Part shown: one piece after another, positions 5,819 to 8,085 of the stretch
Numbering within the stretch: the first letter of the stretch is position 1
Layout of the letters: each line of letters starts with the position of its first letter
NCBI GenBank assembly: GCA_017410745.1
Contig: JAFPPJ010000156.1
Coordinates: 1-8,085 of the forward strand
DNA from: Oscillospiraceae bacterium
GTDB lineage: Bacteria; Bacillota; Clostridia; Oscillospirales; Ruminococcaceae
DNA: 8,085 nucleotides
Direction of reading: 5' to 3'
Translations under genes and position numbers: made by a program
Notes under the pieces: generated by a model
The model's database searches: none
The model's input: only the letters and a program-made list of their open reading frames with translations
What the model was told of the DNA's origin: nothing

Positions 5819-5842
5819 ATAAGGCGAACTATGGGAGGAAAA

Positions 5843-6064
5843 ATGAAACTTACGGAAACAAAGGCGGATATGCAGGGACGGATATCTTCTCTGAGCGGTG
5901 ACGATCATTTCATGAACCGCATAACATCCATCGGGATAACAGAGGGAACGTCCTTTCAGACGGTGAGAAATGACAGGAACATGCCTGTTCTCATCTATCT
6001 CAGGGAAACGCTCATATCCCTTAACAGAGCTGATGCAGAAAGGATTGGGGTGGAAAGGATATGA
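5843..6064 (+). CDS. feoA: FeoA, small cytoplasmic SH3-like partner of the Fe(II) transporter
   Basis: The 73-residue product follows the FeoA layout: MKLTETKADMQG start, a strand and GDDHFMNRITSIGI block (the usual 'rrRl..mGi' helix), EGTSFQTVRN, and a final strand pair ending with SLNRADAERIGV. FeoA proteins adopt an SH3-like fold and assist FeoB on the cytoplasmic side. The ATG at 5843 is preferred because GGAGG (5834-5838) lies just ahead. An in-frame ATG at 5831 would add four residues and put that site inside the gene. The gene overlaps feoB by ATGA (6061-6064), so the two are coupled. It sits directly behind the shared operator. Confidence 0.88.
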   Translation: MKLTETKADMQGRISSLSGDDHFMNRITSIGITEGTSFQTVRNDRNMPVLIYLRETLISLNRADAERIGVERI

Positions 6065-7902
6065 CAGGCAGTATAGCACTTTTGGGACAGCCGAATTCGG
6101 GCAAGTCCACCATCTACAACAATCTTACGGGCTCACGTCAGCATGTGGGCAACTGGGCAGGAAAGACAGTTGAAAAGAATGAAGGCAGCTACACCTATAA
6201 AGGCAGGAAATACACTGTTACCGACTTGCCCGGCAGCTATGGCCTCTCGGGAAATTCGGACGAGGAGATCATCACGACCGATTTCATTAGATCGGGCAGC
6301 AGCGAGCTCACAGTGATCCTTGTGGATGCATCGCAGCTTGAAAGAAGCATGTTCATGCTCGCAGAATTTGCAAGTCTTGACAAGCCTGCACTGCTCATAC
6401 TCAATATGATAGATGTAGCAAAAGACATGGGCAAGGAGATCGACGCGAAGGCGCTCGAAAAGAAGCTCGGCATACCCGTACTTCCTTTCAATGCCACCGA
6501 TACGAAGGACTACGAGAAGCTGAAAATGCTTATCGCGGACGAGCTAAAGGCACCCCACCGTCTTAAAGTCGCCGCTCCTGAAAAGCAGTCGGAGGTGGGA
6601 GCGGACAGCAGAGAAAAATTCGAGTGGGTAAGCGATATACTTGCAAACGTGACCGGAACAAATAAGTCTGTATACAAGATGTCGAAATTCGACCGTCTCA
6701 TGACAAGGCCTTTCCTCGGTAAGATCATATGCATCGGCGTGGTACTTCTGGCATTCATGGTGGCTATGATCATTATGATACCGTTCATGAGCATAGGCGA
6801 GATGATTCCGAAGCTGCTCCATGACCCCGTTGACAAGCTGCTTACAGGCTGGAACGTCCATCCGTGGCTCGTTTCCATATTCAGCACGATGATACCGAAT
6901 GTGCTGTACTTCACTATATCAATGGCAAGCTTTGTGTTCGGCGTGAATATCGTCTTCGGTTTCCTGGAGGAAACAGGCTTCCTTGCCCGTGCGGCATACC
7001 AGTTTGATGGGCTGCTGTCAAAACTGGGACTTCAGGGAAAGGCTATCTGCCCCATGCTCATGGGATTCGGATGCACTATAGGCGGCGCCTGCGGTACAAG
7101 AGTTATGGACAACTGGGGTCAGAGGATGCTGGCAATGTCGATAGTATGGGCAATACCCTGCGCATCCATATGGTCTATCATACCCGTTATATCGGGAATG
7201 TTCTTCTCATGGTGGCAGACTATGCTCGTATGTGCAGGAATACTCCTGTATGTGGTCGTAACGATGGTGATAGTATCAAAGGTGTTCAGCAAAAAGCTCG
7301 CGCCCAAGGAGAGCAGAAGCGGCATGATAATGGAGCTCCCGCCCTATCACAAGGCGCACTGGAAGCACATCATCAAGGAAGCGTTCTTCAAGGCATGGGA
7401 TATTTTCAGACGTGCGCTCGGAACTGTAACTCTCGTGTCGATACTTTTCTATGTTCTGTCATTCAGCAAGGACGGCAATGTGGACAACAGCCTTCTGTAC
7501 CGAGTAGGTACTTTCATAGAGCCTGTTACACGCTTCTTCGGTATGGGCTGGCAGACGTTCATGGCATTCGTCAGCGGTGCATTCGCCAAGGAAGCAGTTC
7601 TCGGTACGCTCAACGCCGTATTCATGGGCAATAATACGCTTATGGAGGCAACATTCTTTGCAAAGACTGCTCCTACCGATACTGCACTTCTCGGCGGTGT
7701 GATGTCGCAGGCGATATCGCCCGCAGAGGCACTGGCGTTCATGTTTGCGACTACATTCAACATTCCCTGCCTTATGGCACTTTCTACCACATACAAGGAA
7801 TCCCATTCCCTCAAATGGACAGTCAAGGTAGCCTTGTTCTACATCTGCAATGCGCTTGTTCTGTCCTGCATCGTATATCATATCGCAAGTCTGTTTATGT
7901 AA
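6061..7902 (+). CDS. feoB: FeoB, GTPase-coupled Fe(II) transporter with a variant Gate region
   Basis: The 613-residue membrane protein imports ferrous iron. The N-terminal G domain shows G1 GQPNSGKS (9-16), a likely G2 Thr36 after GNWAG, G3 DLPG (55-58), G4 NMID (115-118) and a loose G5 at F-N-A-T (143-146). A short helical linker domain (about 150-205) leads to the membrane part, with segments from about 220 to 612. Gate 1 begins with FLEETGFLARAA (301-312) and contains GFGCTIGGACGTR (335-347). The typical FeoB sequence there is GFGCNVPAIMATR, so the NVPA element is replaced by T-I-G-G, and the later SCSARLP block is replaced by PCASIWS (366-372). The second Gate, GAFAKEAVLGTLNAVF (506-521), and LPPYH (426-430) are normal. 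It is shorter than the E. coli protein (773) but typical for short clostridial forms. The Gate change may mark a separate subclass with altered metal preference; P. gingivalis FeoB2, for example, is linked to Mn. Confidence 0.9.
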   Translation: MTGSIALLGQPNSGKSTIYNNLTGSRQHVGNWAGKTVEKNEGSYTYKGRKYTVTDLPGSYGLSGNSDEEIITTDFIRSGSSELTVILVDASQLERSMFMLAEFASLDKPALLILNMIDVAKDMGKEIDAKALEKKLGIPVLPFNATDTKDYEKLKMLIADELKAPHRLKVAAPEKQSEVGADSREKFEWVSDILANVTGTNKSVYKMSKFDRLMTRPFLGKIICIGVVLLAFMVAMIIMIPFMSIGEMIPKLLHDPVDKLLTGWNVHPWLVSIFSTMIPNVLYFTISMASFVFGVNIVFGFLEETGFLARAAYQFDGLLSKLGLQGKAICPMLMGFGCTIGGACGTRVMDNWGQRMLAMSIVWAIPCASIWSIIPVISGMFFSWWQTMLVCAGILLYVVVTMVIVSKVFSKKLAPKESRSGMIMELPPYHKAHWKHIIKEAFFKAWDIFRRALGTVTLVSILFYVLSFSKDGNVDNSLLYRVGTFIEPVTRFFGMGWQTFMAFVSGAFAKEAVLGTLNAVFMGNNTLMEATFFAKTAPTDTALLGGVMSQAISPAEALAFMFATTFNIPCLMALSTTYKESHSLKWTVKVALFYICNALVLSCIVYHIASLFM

Positions 7903-7941
7903 CAGCGGCAGATACTGATACGGATGCCAATATAGAAGTTT

Positions 7942-7980
7942 TGCCCCGAAGCGTTTCAAAATGCTTCGGGGCATTGTATT
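7942..7980 (+). terminator. Terminator of the feo operon
   Basis: A perfect 11-bp stem, tgccccgaagc (7942-7952) and gcttcggggca (7963-7973), encloses gtttcaaaat, which can itself add two or three pairs, and is followed by ttgtatt. It starts 39 bases after the feoB stop. A run of four T just before the stem on this strand is flanked by A on the other, so limited function in reverse is possible. Confidence 0.85.
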
Positions 7981-8085
7981 GCCGCTGAGCAAGCGGCGGT
8001 GCATTTCACGTTTCGCTCGTAAACTCGCCTACTCTCTGCATAACGGTCAGCCTGCTTTCTCTAAATGTAAATCAGAATTTTGAAC
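7981..8085. other. Window end without a recognisable gene; small GC-rich hairpin
   Basis: No frame in these 105 bases gives a protein I can support. A small inverted repeat, gccgct (7981-7986) and agcggc (7992-7997), lies right after the feo terminator. The next stretch, tttcacgtttcgctcgtaaactcgcc, has no obvious coding character. On the reverse strand a 12-codon frame runs in from the window edge to a TGA and could be the tail of a gene lying beyond 8085, but it is too short to judge. The block may be an intergenic repeat. Confidence 0.3.

Noticed and set aside
5831..5842. Upstream ATG for feoA adding four residues
   Set aside because: The GGAGG site would be coding. Family proteins start at the position matching 5843, although an AAGG at 5821-5824 leaves slight doubt.
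7071..7634. 187-codon + strand frame inside feoB
   Set aside because: It is a frame-shifted reading of conserved feoB membrane segments without a start signal.
7459..8004. Reverse-strand open frame of 181 codons under the end of feoB
   Set aside because: It runs through the highly conserved second Gate of feoB and the terminator stem, is rich in Cys, His and Arg as shadows usually are, and matches no family.
1..8085. CRISPR array, insertion sequence, tRNA or rRNA genes
   Set aside because: No regularly spaced direct repeats, transposase motifs, terminal inverted repeats or RNA gene signatures were seen on either strand.

Overview
The window looks like a low-redundancy chromosomal stretch of an anaerobic Gram-positive gut or rumen Clostridium relative, most likely Ruminococcus or a close neighbour. 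The pointers are consensus sigma-A promoters, strong GGAGG ribosome binding sites, ATGA gene overlaps, a Thr/Ala/Glu-rich lipoprotein of a type common in that group, and a small DUF6110-like protein beside a P-type ATPase. This is inferred from protein and signal style only. All recognisable genes lie on the + strand.

Layout: (i) bases 1-321 hold the 3' end of a tautomerase-family gene and its terminator hairpin. (ii) 398-1741 is a self-contained unit: a perfect TTGACA/TATAAT promoter, one gene for a secreted lipoprotein with an (ETTA)n linker and two tandem related domains plus a third C-terminal domain, and a strong terminator. (iii) 1748-5793 is a four-gene operon: extended -10 promoter, palindromic operator over the start site, a small single-span membrane protein (DUF6110/FezA-like), a metal P-type ATPase with an S-C-A metal-site motif (P1B-6/FezB-like), an alpha/beta hydrolase and a small polytopic membrane protein, closed by a hairpin with a GCAA loop. 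(iv) 5795-7980 is a feoA-feoB operon (Fe(II) uptake) with its own copy of the same operator and a strong terminator. (v) The last ~105 bases contain no gene I can support.

The main point of interest is that the P-type ATPase operon and the Feo operon carry the same palindrome, with an identical 10-mer (ctataggtta) followed at the same spacing by GCTAAY. The palindrome has the form ARGTTAGC-N4-GCTAAYYW. This implies one metal-responsive regulator, not encoded here, controls both. An exporter is not expected to be switched on together with an importer. However, P1B-6 ATPases (FezB) with a small membrane partner (FezA) build ferrosomes, membrane-bounded iron-storage organelles induced by iron starvation and known from Desulfovibrio, Rhodopseudomonas, Shewanella and Clostridioides. 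I therefore propose that this is a ferrosome-type iron-storage module co-regulated with Feo uptake, extended here by a hydrolase and a membrane protein not known to me from fez loci. The FeoB also has a non-canonical Gate region. Family assignments come from recognition of motifs and memory, not from searches.
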